NCBI GenBank assembly: GCA_000154345.1
Contig: DS480342.1
Span: forward strand, 1 to 64,000
Direction of reading: 5' to 3'
Origin: [Clostridium] leptum DSM 753
GTDB taxonomy: Bacteria > Bacillota > Clostridia > Oscillospirales > Acutalibacteraceae
Length of the DNA: 64,000 nucleotides
Shown here: positions 17,340 to 25,384 of the stretch, piece after piece
Position numbering within the stretch: the stretch's first letter is position 1
How the letters are laid out: each line of letters starts with the position of its first letter
The notes under the pieces: model-generated
What the model was told of the DNA's origin: nothing
Databases searched by the model: none
Seen by the model: the letters and a program-made list of their open reading frames with translations, nothing else
Made by a program: the position numbers and the translations under genes

Positions 17340-18084
17340 GGCCAAATTTTCTGTTTTGGTGGTAGAAGATGAGAAGCTTATTGCGCGCAATATCAGCCGC
17401 AGTATTCAAAGAGTTAACAGCAGCTTTGAGGTGGTTGCTATCGCTTCTAATGGAGAGGAAGCGCTTGCCATTACAGACGAGCTGCTTCCGAACGTAGTGT
17501 TTACAGATATCTGTATGCCGATCATGGACGGGCTGGAGTTGGCTAAAAGGATCCGTGAAAAATACGATTTTATTGTGTGTGTCATACTCAGCGGTCATAA
17601 TGATTTTGCATATGCGAAAGAAGCCATCCAGCATCAGGTTATGGAGTACCTGCTGAAGCCAGTCAACGATGACGAGCTAAGTGAAGTCTTGAGGAAGATT
17701 GAGAAAAATCTGCTTACCTTTCAGGAAGAATTTGAAATGGCCAATAACACGTCTTTTCAAAAGCCGGAAAATATTGCGGAACTGGTAGAGGAATATATTC
17801 ATAAACATTATATGGAGCTTTTAGAGCTGGGAGAAATAGCGGAAAAGTTTGGATTCTCAGTTTCTTATTTAACCAAGATATTTACTAAATTTACCGGAAA
17901 AACCCCTTCAAAATACATCCGCGATTATAGAATTAGTCTTGCGAAGCAGCTGCTGAGAAATCCTAATCTGTCAATTAGCGTGGTGGGAAAAAAGGTGGGG
18001 TATCCCGACCAGTTTCACTTCAGCAAAATCTTTAGGCAGGCCACAGGGATGAGCCCCTCGGAATTTAGAACTCGTGATAGCTGA
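17332..18084 (+). CDS. AraC-type response regulator, YesN family
   Basis: Cytoplasmic regulator of 250 residues. The receiver domain (1-125) has FTDICMPIMDGLE with Asp59 as the phosphorylation site, and the C-terminal AraC domain (about 150-250) has two helix-turn-helix units ending in ATGMSPSEFR. The start at ATG 17332 overlaps the kinase stop (ATGAGTAA) and uses GGAGG at 17316-17320. It is the natural candidate for binding the 15-bp boxes upstream of the fucosidase and transporter operons. Those boxes lie where a class II AraC activator would contact RNA polymerase (inference). Confidence 0.94.
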   Translation: MSKAKFSVLVVEDEKLIARNISRSIQRVNSSFEVVAIASNGEEALAITDELLPNVVFTDICMPIMDGLELAKRIREKYDFIVCVILSGHNDFAYAKEAIQHQVMEYLLKPVNDDELSEVLRKIEKNLLTFQEEFEMANNTSFQKPENIAELVEEYIHKHYMELLELGEIAEKFGFSVSYLTKIFTKFTGKTPSKYIRDYRISLAKQLLRNPNLSISVVGKKVGYPDQFHFSKIFRQATGMSPSEFRTRDS

Positions 18085-18095
18085 AGGAGGTTCCA

Positions 18096-18197
18096 ATGTC
18101 AACGCGGCTTGGCCGCTTGATAGGACATCCGGCGTCTCCCCAATACCTGGCTTGGCCGTGCCATATTTGTCTGCTTTTTTTGCGCGGCACATTTTAA
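18096..18197 (+). CDS. Possible 33-residue ORF with strong ribosome-binding site, perhaps a remnant
   Basis: Directly after the response regulator stop, AAGGAGG (18084-18090) stands 5 bp before an ATG opening a 33-codon frame that ends 30 bp before the terminator. The peptide (MSTRLGRLIGHPASPQ...) has no recognisable domain. It could be a small protein or the leftover start of a lost operon gene. Only the translation signal supports it. Confidence 0.2.
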   Translation: MSTRLGRLIGHPASPQYLAWPCHICLLFLRGTF

Positions 18198-18224
18198 ACA
18201 ATTCAAGCATCATTAGTCAAATCA

Positions 18225-18275
18225 AACGGAACAGCGTCCTTGCAATTCAGCAAGGGCGCTGTTCCGCTTTTCTTT
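18225..18275 (+). terminator. Terminator of the kinase/regulator operon
   Basis: A 17-bp stem (18227-18243 with 18250-18266, one wobble), a 6-nt loop and TTTTCTTT. Confidence 0.9.
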
Positions 18276-18548
18276 AAAAATAGAAACGCCTTATCATTTG
18301 GGAAAATTCAAAACAGGCTTTATTTAAGGTATTGCTGGCAGTAAATGTGGACCGCATGGCCACAGCTATGCGGTATTAACCGTCGGTTGGCAGTTGACAA
18401 AAGATTGTGGGGGCAGGAACCCCCAGAAGGCCCGAGACATTGAAATTGCGGAAAGGTGCTGGCTGTACGGAGGCGTGTGATACATATCGATTGCTTTTGG
18501 CCTGAAGGCGTAAAAATACCAGGAGGCATTTCAGCGCAGCTTCTTCTT
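18276..18548. other. Intergenic region between convergent regulators
   Basis: No gene is visible. Two small hairpins occur: ACCGCAT...ATGCGGT around 18350-18375 and GGGGG...CCCCC around 18410-18425. Either could end the leftward AraC transcript, but neither has a clear U-run. Confidence 0.4.
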
Positions 18549-19343
18549 TTATAAATGGTACTTTTGACGATATTCTGTAGGAGTCATTCCAATTTTAGCT
18601 TTAAAGTGCCTTGAAAAATAAATGTTTGATTCATAGCCGCAGAGCAAAGCGATCTTATTAACCGGGTAATCCGTTACTACCAGCATTTGTATTGCCCGGT
18701 CCATTCTGCTCTTTATTAAATCTGCCACGCACGAAATATGAAAAAATTTTTTATATAGGCTTTGAACGTAAGAGGGGCTTAAATTTACAAACGACGCCAT
18801 TTTTTTGACAGTCCAAGCCTGCTGCGGAGAGCTGTAGATGGCCAGCCGCAGCTGATTAAAACGCTCATAAAGCGTAATATCATAGTTCCGAAACTTTTTT
18901 TCATTCATGCACTCCTCAAGCTTGATTAGAAAATATTTTAGCAGACAGTCGATCGCTATCTCTTGATAATGGTTTTTATTAAGGAACTCAAAACAGATGT
19001 TTTGATGAATGCTCATAAATGGATTGATATAGGGAAGCCTTACAGGCTCATCATATTTTAAGGATAACCCCTGAATGAAATTTTCATCTTCGCTGCTGCT
19101 GGTATCGAAATGCATGAAATCATCCACATGAGTAATTCCGGCCGCCTCTCCAAAAAATTGAGGGGTTCCCTTTCTGTATAGCATAATTTCATCTGTTTTT
19201 CCATCGTATATTTTTTCATTTTCCAGAAAAAAGCGGGTGGGAGACTTTAAATGAAGAAATAGGTAGTCGCCGGAACCGCTGGGCCTCCTAATTCTGAAAT
19301 TTTTTTCGTGGACGGCGTGAAGGCCGCACATTTTAACATACAT
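18549..19343 (-). CDS. AraC-family transcriptional regulator with cupin sensing domain
   Basis: Transcription factor of 264 residues. The N-terminal half (1-150) looks like an AraC-type cupin ligand-binding domain, and the C-terminal 100 residues hold the paired helix-turn-helix DNA-binding domain (MASFVNLSPSYVQSLYKKFF and CGYESNIYFSRHFKAKIG...TPTEYRQ). AGGAGAG precedes the ATG at 19343. It is divergent from the binding protein-permease-GH116-glycyl radical enzyme operon and is its probable regulator, with a small imported sugar or glycoside as the likely effector. The inverted repeats at 19491-19617 are candidate binding sites. Confidence 0.92.
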   Translation of the reverse strand: MYVKMCGLHAVHEKNFRIRRPSGSGDYLFLHLKSPTRFFLENEKIYDGKTDEIMLYRKGTPQFFGEAAGITHVDDFMHFDTSSSEDENFIQGLSLKYDEPVRLPYINPFMSIHQNICFEFLNKNHYQEIAIDCLLKYFLIKLEECMNEKKFRNYDITLYERFNQLRLAIYSSPQQAWTVKKMASFVNLSPSYVQSLYKKFFHISCVADLIKSRMDRAIQMLVVTDYPVNKIALLCGYESNIYFSRHFKAKIGMTPTEYRQKYHL

Positions 19344-19490
19344 ACGATCTCTCCTAAAAGTAGAAAAGTTTTATATTATCATTTTTTTGTGCATTTCAAC
19401 CTGTTTAGTGTTGATCTATAATTAATGCATAATTTTTATTGATTTTTAGGTGAACATTCTATAATCGAAAGGCGCTTGTGTCAATGCACG

Positions 19491-19517
19491 CATACGGAAT
19501 TGGGCTTATTTCCGTGC
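19491..19517. promoter_or_regulatory. Imperfect inverted repeat, possible distal operator
   Basis: ACGGAA (19494-19499) and TTCCGT (19510-19515) form a 6-bp inverted repeat with a 10-bp spacer. The left half, CATACGGAA, resembles the CATACGAAA half-site found 100 bp downstream. It may be a second site for the divergent AraC regulator; similarity is partial and the spacer differs by 2 bp. Confidence 0.35.
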
Positions 19518-19591
19518 TTTTGTGTCATTTTTTCATAGGATTCTGTTACCGTTAAGCGATGGTGACGCCATCAATAATAAGCGGATTCTTT

Positions 19592-19633
19592 CATACGAAA
19601 GTTAAAAATTTCGTATGGTGATAAGAATATAAT
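19592..19633 (+). promoter_or_regulatory. Palindromic operator plus -10 element of the GH116/glycyl radical enzyme operon
   Basis: CATACGAAA (19592-19600) and its perfect complement TTTCGTATG (19609-19617) are separated by 8 bp. TATAAT follows at 19628-19633, so the palindrome covers the -35 position, where no consensus hexamer exists. This arrangement suits an activator or a repressor, and the divergent AraC protein is the candidate. Confidence 0.6.
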
Positions 19634-19657
19634 GAAAATGAAGGAAGGAAGAAAGAA

Positions 19658-21010
19658 ATGAAAAAAGGCATAGCGTTCTTACTGGCTTTAGCGATGTCCG
19701 TACCTCTGATTGGCTGCTCTTCTGACGGAGGAACCAGTTCGGGCTCCGGTGAGGGAAACTCACAGGCGGCTTCACAAACAGGAGACGAGTCCAGCGCTTC
19801 AGGCGATAAAATCGTTTTGGATGTCGTGACGATGACTGGCTATGGTAACGGCCTGGAGGCCAACAAAGAATTCATGAAAAAATACACCGAAGAGGTAAAC
19901 CCCAACGTTGAGATCAATTTGGAAGAGCTTTCGATTGACGGCTCCGAATGGAACGTGTACGTATCTAAGCTGGCTACAATGGCCGCTTCCGGTACACTGC
20001 CTGACGTATTCGACATGGCTACGGAAGGCATCCAGATGGTTTATAAAAACAACCTAGCCCAGCCTCTCAACACTTATTTCGATTCCCACGAGGGAATTTA
20101 TGAGTCTGTATTGGAAGATACCTACGATCCCAAGTTAATCGAGCCCTTTATCAACGGAGAAGATGTTTACGGCCTGGTCACTATGTGGAACCCATGCATC
20201 ACCCATTTGAACACGGACTATCTGGAAGAAGCCGGCCTATCCCTTCCAAGTGCGGACTGGGATACCGACGAGTTCCTGCGGTACTGCGAAGCCCTGACCA
20301 AAACAAATGAGGATGGCTCCAAGCGCTACGCCCTGCTGGTTCCGGACTACTATTTCGCGGTTTCCGCGTGGCTGTTCTCTTGGGACGCCTCCTTCCTCAA
20401 CGAGGATTGGACGGAAGCCGCGTGTGATTCTGAAAATGCGATTGAATGCTTCCAGTTTATCCATGACCTGATCTATAAGTATCAGTACGCTCCGGTTCCG
20501 CAGCCCAACGATAACTATCAGCAGATGTTTGTGGACGAGCAGATCGCTATGATCACCGCCGGACGCTGGCCGTTAGCCACTTACGAAGCCAATGGATTCC
20601 GTACGGTGGGCGTCCAGTACAACCCCTCGTTTAAAACACAGGCTAATGTTTACGGCACCCAGGGCTTTATGATTAGCTCTACCACGGATCATTATGACGA
20701 GGCCTGCGAGTTCCTCGTATGGACGGCGTCCGAAGACTTTATTAAAGAATTTGTTAAGTTTGGCAGCACCCCCTCTCGTCTCGAGTGCGGAGAAGAAATT
20801 ATTGAGTCCGCCGGATATCCCGAGAACCGCGAGGTCTTTTTCGAAACCTTAACCAAGGGCATGAAATCCGTAGAGGCGCCGACGTCTTACGCTGATTTGG
20901 GAACAATTTTTGATACCTATTTCTCTATGATGATGACAGATGAAAACGCGGATATCGCTTCAATCTGCCAGCAAATGGCCGATGAGATGGATGTAGCCCT
21001 TCAGAAGTAA
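19658..21010 (+). CDS. Extracellular solute-binding lipoprotein of a CUT1 sugar transporter (third in the window)
   Basis: Family-1 solute-binding lipoprotein of 450 residues with lipobox PLIGC (Cys20) and a Ser/Gly-rich tether, then the mature domain from about residue 50. It is not closely similar to the two binding proteins of the fucosidase locus. GAAGGAAG-type purines precede the ATG at 19658. It heads an operon with two permeases, a GH116 glycosidase, a glycyl radical enzyme and its activase, so its ligand should be the glycoside or oligosaccharide that GH116 cleaves. Substrate unknown. Confidence 0.93.
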   Translation: MKKGIAFLLALAMSVPLIGCSSDGGTSSGSGEGNSQAASQTGDESSASGDKIVLDVVTMTGYGNGLEANKEFMKKYTEEVNPNVEINLEELSIDGSEWNVYVSKLATMAASGTLPDVFDMATEGIQMVYKNNLAQPLNTYFDSHEGIYESVLEDTYDPKLIEPFINGEDVYGLVTMWNPCITHLNTDYLEEAGLSLPSADWDTDEFLRYCEALTKTNEDGSKRYALLVPDYYFAVSAWLFSWDASFLNEDWTEAACDSENAIECFQFIHDLIYKYQYAPVPQPNDNYQQMFVDEQIAMITAGRWPLATYEANGFRTVGVQYNPSFKTQANVYGTQGFMISSTTDHYDEACEFLVWTASEDFIKEFVKFGSTPSRLECGEEIIESAGYPENREVFFETLTKGMKSVEAPTSYADLGTIFDTYFSMMMTDENADIASICQQMADEMDVALQK

Positions 21011-21044
21011 TGCGTTTTCCGGGTAAATACTGTTGAATTAATGT

Positions 21045-21092
21045 GAAACGGGGTGCGGAGCATAAATAAAAAATCCGCTCCCCGTTTCTTTT
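21045..21092 (+). terminator. Intercistronic stem-loop after the binding-protein gene
   Basis: A 15-bp stem with one mismatch (21045-21059 with 21074-21088) is followed by TTTTAT. The permease start lies only about 55 bp downstream, so this is a partial terminator or stabiliser, as in the first transporter operon. Confidence 0.75.
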
Positions 21093-21144
21093 ATGAAAGC
21101 AAAGGCTTCTATCGGGATAAATTCACTTTAAGGGGTGGAATCGA

Positions 21145-22047
21145 TTGAATAAGAGGTTGTATAGCAAAAAGAAAAGCGACGCTGTTTCGGGCTACTTATT
21201 TTTGCTGCCCGCTCTTTTAGCGTTCCTGCTTTTTATCGGAGCGCCGATGGTGATTACCATCGTGCTGAGTTTTTTCGACTATAATATGCTTCAGGGCTCG
21301 GAATGGATTAATTTTGACAACTACATTGAGTTTTTTAAGAACCCGACCAGCTGGCAGATTATTTGGAATACGTTTAAATTGACGCTGATCCTAGTCGCTT
21401 TACATATCGTTATCGCGCTACTCTTAGCGTTTGTTATTTACAAGGAAAAGCGTGGGCCGGTCAAGTATGTTTACCGTACCGCTGTTTACCTTCCTTCTAT
21501 CCTGACGACGGCTTCGGTGGCCATTGCCTGGTACTATATGTTTAACTACGACTTCGGCGTGTTTAACTGGCTTCTTTCTCAGCTTGGAATTTCCGGCGTA
21601 AAATGGCTCACATCCTCCTCTGGGGTCATTGTGGCCATTTGCCTGTTCAGTCTTTGGAAGTTCGTGGGCACTCCCTTTTTGTACTATCTTATTGGCTTAC
21701 AGGGAATACCGGATGGATACTATGAAGCGGCCCAAATTGACGGAGCTAACAAAATTCAGACATTCTTCCATATTACTCTTCCCATGCTTACGCCTACTCT
21801 GTTTTTCGTGATTACCATAACTACGATCAACACGTTCCAGATTTTTGACGAGCCTTATATTATTACAAACGGCGGCCCTGGCAACGCTTCCCGCACGCTG
21901 GCTCTTCATGTATATGAAAAAGCCTTTAAGGCCTACGAAATGGGATATGCGTCGTCGGTCTCCGTGGTACTCTTTATTATTGTTTTAGTGATTACCATCA
22001 TTCTTTACAGCACCCAGAACAAATGGGTGACGTACGACGTGGAATAG
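21145..22047 (+). CDS. Sugar ABC transporter permease, MalF/CUT1 type
   Basis: Permease of 300 residues with six predicted membrane helices. The EAA loop is YEAAQIDGANKIQTFFHITLP. The start is TTG at 21145, supported by AAGGGGTGG 6-7 bp upstream; no in-frame ATG is nearby. It pairs with the permease encoded directly downstream. No ATPase gene is present. Confidence 0.93.
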   Translation: MNKRLYSKKKSDAVSGYLFLLPALLAFLLFIGAPMVITIVLSFFDYNMLQGSEWINFDNYIEFFKNPTSWQIIWNTFKLTLILVALHIVIALLLAFVIYKEKRGPVKYVYRTAVYLPSILTTASVAIAWYYMFNYDFGVFNWLLSQLGISGVKWLTSSSGVIVAICLFSLWKFVGTPFLYYLIGLQGIPDGYYEAAQIDGANKIQTFFHITLPMLTPTLFFVITITTINTFQIFDEPYIITNGGPGNASRTLALHVYEKAFKAYEMGYASSVSVVLFIIVLVITIILYSTQNKWVTYDVE

Positions 22048-22064
22048 AGGGGAGGTTTCACAAA

Positions 22065-22916
22065 ATGAAAAATAGCACTGCCCGCGCTAAGAAGATCATA
22101 AAAAGAGTCGTGCTGATTATTGTGATCTTTGCGATTTCTCTGATCTGGCTGATGCCAATGCTGTGGATTATTTCTACCTCCCTGCGTTTACCGACGCAAT
22201 CCTTCACGCTTCCCCCTCATTTTTTACCGACAGAGTTTTACTGGAGCAACTACGCGAAGGTATTTGACATCCTGCCTTTTTTATCTTTTCTGAAAAACAG
22301 CGTTATCGTTACCGTAATAGGGACCGGGGTACAGATTTTTATTTCTTCCCTTGCCGCCTATGCGTTTGCTCGTATCGATTTTCCGGGAAAAAAGGTTTGG
22401 TTCATAGTTTTTCTGTCCGGATTAATGATCCCCGCCCAAGTAACGGTGATTCCGAAATTTTTAATGCTCAAGGGAGTCGGGCTTTTAAACACAATATGGG
22501 CTTTGATCCTGCCCGCGATTATTGACCCGCTGGCAATTTTCCTGCTCAGGCAAAACATGCTCACCATTCCCAAAAGCTATGACGAGTCTGCCTATATGGA
22601 TGGAGCGGGGCGTTTCCGAATTTACAGAAGCATTATTTTCCCAATGTGCATGCCCTCAATCGTCGTAGTATTAGTCACCAGGGCGCTGGTTCTATGGAAT
22701 GATTTCTTCCAGCCCTTGATTTTTATCTCAGAGTATAAAAACATGACGCTCCCTTTGGGTTTGACCGTGTTAAAGGGACAGGCGGAATTTGGCTCCGGAA
22801 GCATTTCGATCGTTCTGGCAGGCGTGGTAATGAGTTTTATTCCCCCTCTGCTGCTCTATATTTTCTGTCAGAAAAAGTTAATCAGTGCCACCGTTTTAGC
22901 CGGACTCAAAAGTTAA
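22065..22916 (+). CDS. Sugar ABC transporter permease, MalG/CUT1 type
   Basis: Permease of 283 residues from the ATG at 22065, chosen because GGGGAGG (22049-22055) stands 9 bp upstream; an in-frame ATG at 22023 lies inside the previous gene and lacks a site. The EAA loop reads YDESAYMDGAGRFRIYRSIIFP. It completes the importer of the GH116/glycyl radical enzyme operon and is followed after 24 bp by the GH116 gene. Confidence 0.93.
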   Translation: MKNSTARAKKIIKRVVLIIVIFAISLIWLMPMLWIISTSLRLPTQSFTLPPHFLPTEFYWSNYAKVFDILPFLSFLKNSVIVTVIGTGVQIFISSLAAYAFARIDFPGKKVWFIVFLSGLMIPAQVTVIPKFLMLKGVGLLNTIWALILPAIIDPLAIFLLRQNMLTIPKSYDESAYMDGAGRFRIYRSIIFPMCMPSIVVVLVTRALVLWNDFFQPLIFISEYKNMTLPLGLTVLKGQAEFGSGSISIVLAGVVMSFIPPLLLYIFCQKKLISATVLAGLKS

Positions 22917-22940
22917 CTTAGTGTTTTGGAGGAATTTAAT

Positions 22941-25355
22941 ATGGTAGAACTTAGAAGCATTCCCAACATAAAATCATATGACAATCACGCCGAAGCGCTT
23001 CGGTTTCTGTTAGGCGGCATCGGAACCGGAAACATTTCCTTAAACGCGAGAGGCGAGTTATGCGATTTTGAGATTTTTAACCGTCAAAGCAAGGGACTGA
23101 AGCTGCCCTATTCCTTTTTTGCCCTATGGTATTCCTTGCCTTCCGGCGAAAGCGATGCCCTGGTTCTGGAGGCAAAGCCGCAAGGACTGTGCGACGCTCC
23201 CATGGGGGTGGCGCCCAGCTTGGTGCCCGGACTTCCCCGGTTTGATTCCAGCTGCTTTTCCAGCGCCTATCCTTTTGCGAACATCCAGCTGAAAAAAGAC
23301 GGACTGCCTTTTGAAGTGACCCTCCAGGCGTATACGCCCTTTATTCCCTTGGATGATGTCAATTCCGGGATCCCCGGCATACGGTTCGTCTACCGTTTAA
23401 AAAACCTGTTAGACCAGCCGGTGAAGGCTGCGGTCTCCGCCACAATGCCGAACGCATGCGGATTCGATTCCTTTTCTACCGATGGACTGAATAAGCTGTA
23501 TCTTAAGGGCCGCCCGGAAAATCGCGTGGTAAAAAAGAACGGGCTGCAGGGCATCTGTTATTCCACAGATCTTGAGAAGGAACAATTAGGATTCGGCACG
23601 ATGGCTCTGCTGACAGACGAACAGGAAGGCTTTTCCGCAAAGCCTCGCTGGCTTAACGAAGGCTGGTGGGATGGCGCGGAGGAGTATTGGCAGGATTTGA
23701 TGGAAGACGGCTGCCTGGGGGAAGTTGTCAGCGGAGGGAAGCCGGTTTCGCGGATCAATCCCTCGGGAGAAGAAAGCGCGATCGGCTCTATCGCCGTGCA
23801 AAAGGTACTTCAGCCCGGGGAATCCAAGGATTTTGTTTTTTATCTCACCTGGCACTTTCCCAACCGTTACGGCTGGTGGCCCGATGGGCATGACGCTAGA
23901 AAGCCCATTCCCTGTGCCGATATTTATCAAAATTATTATTCTACGCTGTGGGATGACGCGTTGGCGGTAGCCGGCTATTTTCACGCAAACCAGACGCGTT
24001 TGGAAGAAAACAGCGAGAAATTCGCAAACGCCTTGTTTTCCTCCACAGTAGATCCGGAAGTGATCGACGCGGCCGCGGGCAACATCACCGCGCTGCGTTC
24101 CACCACCTGCTTCCGAATCGCTGACGGCACCTTCTTTGGCTGGGAAGGGTGCTTTTTCCAGGCCGGAAGCTGTCCCGGCACCTGTACTCATGTGTGGAAC
24201 TACGCGCAGACTGTGGCGAATCTCTTTCCAAGGCTGGAACGGAATATGCGGGAGACAGAGTTTCTGCGGGAAACAGACGGGCAGGGGAAAATGAATTTCC
24301 GTGCGAAGATTCAGTTGGAGGGCAAACCTTGGGATATGTATCCCGCGGTGGACGGCCAGCTTGGCAGCATTCTGCGTGTTTACCGGGAGTGGAAAATAAG
24401 CGGGGACGATGATTTTCTGAAAAAAATATGGAATCAGGTGGTATCCGCTTTGGAATTTTCCGCCTCCTATTGGGATTCCAACCAGGACTGCGTATTAGAC
24501 GGACAGCAGCATAACACCTATGATATTGAGTTTTATGGAGTGAATTCTCTTGGTAATTCCATATACTACGCGGCGCTGAAGGCCGGTGCGGAAATGGCGG
24601 AATATCTGGGAGAGCATGAACGCTCGCAGAAATGGCGGTCCATGGAGCAAGCAGGCTGCAAGAGAATGGATGAGATGCTGTTTAACGGCGAATATTACAG
24701 GCAGGTTACAGATGGGGACATTGATGAATACAAATATCAATATGGTGAGGGATGTTTGTCAGACCAGCTGTTAGGACAGACGCTGGCCCATTTATACGGC
24801 TTAGGGCATCTTTTTCCTGAGGATCATGTTAAATCTGCTGTTTTTGCTATTTATAAATATAATTTTAAGGAGCGGATGGGCAGCCATAAAAGCCTGCAAA
24901 GAGGATATGCTTATCAGGATGAGCCGGGGCTGCTGCTATGCTCCTGGCCCTCTGGCGGACGCCCGAAGCAACCCTTTGTGTACAGCGACGAGGTATGGAC
25001 CGGGATTGAATACCAGGTGGCTGCGGGATTGATTTACGAGGGCTTCCTGCAAGAGGGGTTGGAGATTGTTCGTGCTGTCCGCAGCAGGTATGACGGCTAT
25101 AAGCGGAACCCATTCAACGAGGTGGAGTGCGGCAACCATTATGCCCGTTCCATGGCGAGCTGGGGCGTGCTTAACGCGCTGTCCGGACTGCAGGTGGATC
25201 TTCCCCACAACAGCGTCACGATCTCCCCGAAAGTAAACCAGGATTGTTTCAGCAGCTTTTACTCTACCGGAACAGAATGGGGAATCTGCCGGCAGTTTAA
25301 AGACCAGAGCGGCGCCTTGATACAGAGCTTTGAGGCTTTATATCATGCCGATTAA
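22941..25355 (+). CDS. GH116-family beta-glycosidase (GBA2/DUF608-like)
   Basis: 804 residues from the ATG at 22941 (GGAGG at 22928-22932). The N-terminal beta-sandwich domain (about 10-300, opening FLLGGIGTGNISLNARGELCDFEIFNR) and the C-terminal (alpha/alpha)6 domain (about 360-790) match the GBA2_N plus DUF608 layout. The catalytic part has FGWEGC...GTCTHVWNYAQ, where the WEG Glu is a candidate nucleophile, and NTYDIEFYG, where the Asp is the expected acid/base. Family members are beta-glucosidases, beta-xylosidases or N-acetylglucosaminidases, often active on glycosides with hydrophobic aglycones. There is no signal peptide, so it should act on imported substrate and feed the next gene. 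Confidence 0.87.
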   Translation: MVELRSIPNIKSYDNHAEALRFLLGGIGTGNISLNARGELCDFEIFNRQSKGLKLPYSFFALWYSLPSGESDALVLEAKPQGLCDAPMGVAPSLVPGLPRFDSSCFSSAYPFANIQLKKDGLPFEVTLQAYTPFIPLDDVNSGIPGIRFVYRLKNLLDQPVKAAVSATMPNACGFDSFSTDGLNKLYLKGRPENRVVKKNGLQGICYSTDLEKEQLGFGTMALLTDEQEGFSAKPRWLNEGWWDGAEEYWQDLMEDGCLGEVVSGGKPVSRINPSGEESAIGSIAVQKVLQPGESKDFVFYLTWHFPNRYGWWPDGHDARKPIPCADIYQNYYSTLWDDALAVAGYFHANQTRLEENSEKFANALFSSTVDPEVIDAAAGNITALRSTTCFRIADGTFFGWEGCFFQAGSCPGTCTHVWNYAQTVANLFPRLERNMRETEFLRETDGQGKMNFRAKIQLEGKPWDMYPAVDGQLGSILRVYREWKISGDDDFLKKIWNQVVSALEFSASYWDSNQDCVLDGQQHNTYDIEFYGVNSLGNSIYYAALKAGAEMAEYLGEHERSQKWRSMEQAGCKRMDEMLFNGEYYRQVTDGDIDEYKYQYGEGCLSDQLLGQTLAHLYGLGHLFPEDHVKSAVFAIYKYNFKERMGSHKSLQRGYAYQDEPGLLLCSWPSGGRPKQPFVYSDEVWTGIEYQVAAGLIYEGFLQEGLEIVRAVRSRYDGYKRNPFNEVECGNHYARSMASWGVLNALSGLQVDLPHNSVTISPKVNQDCFSSFYSTGTEWGICRQFKDQSGALIQSFEALYHAD

Positions 25356-25384
25356 CTTTGCATTTGACAGAAGGAGTTTTTAAT

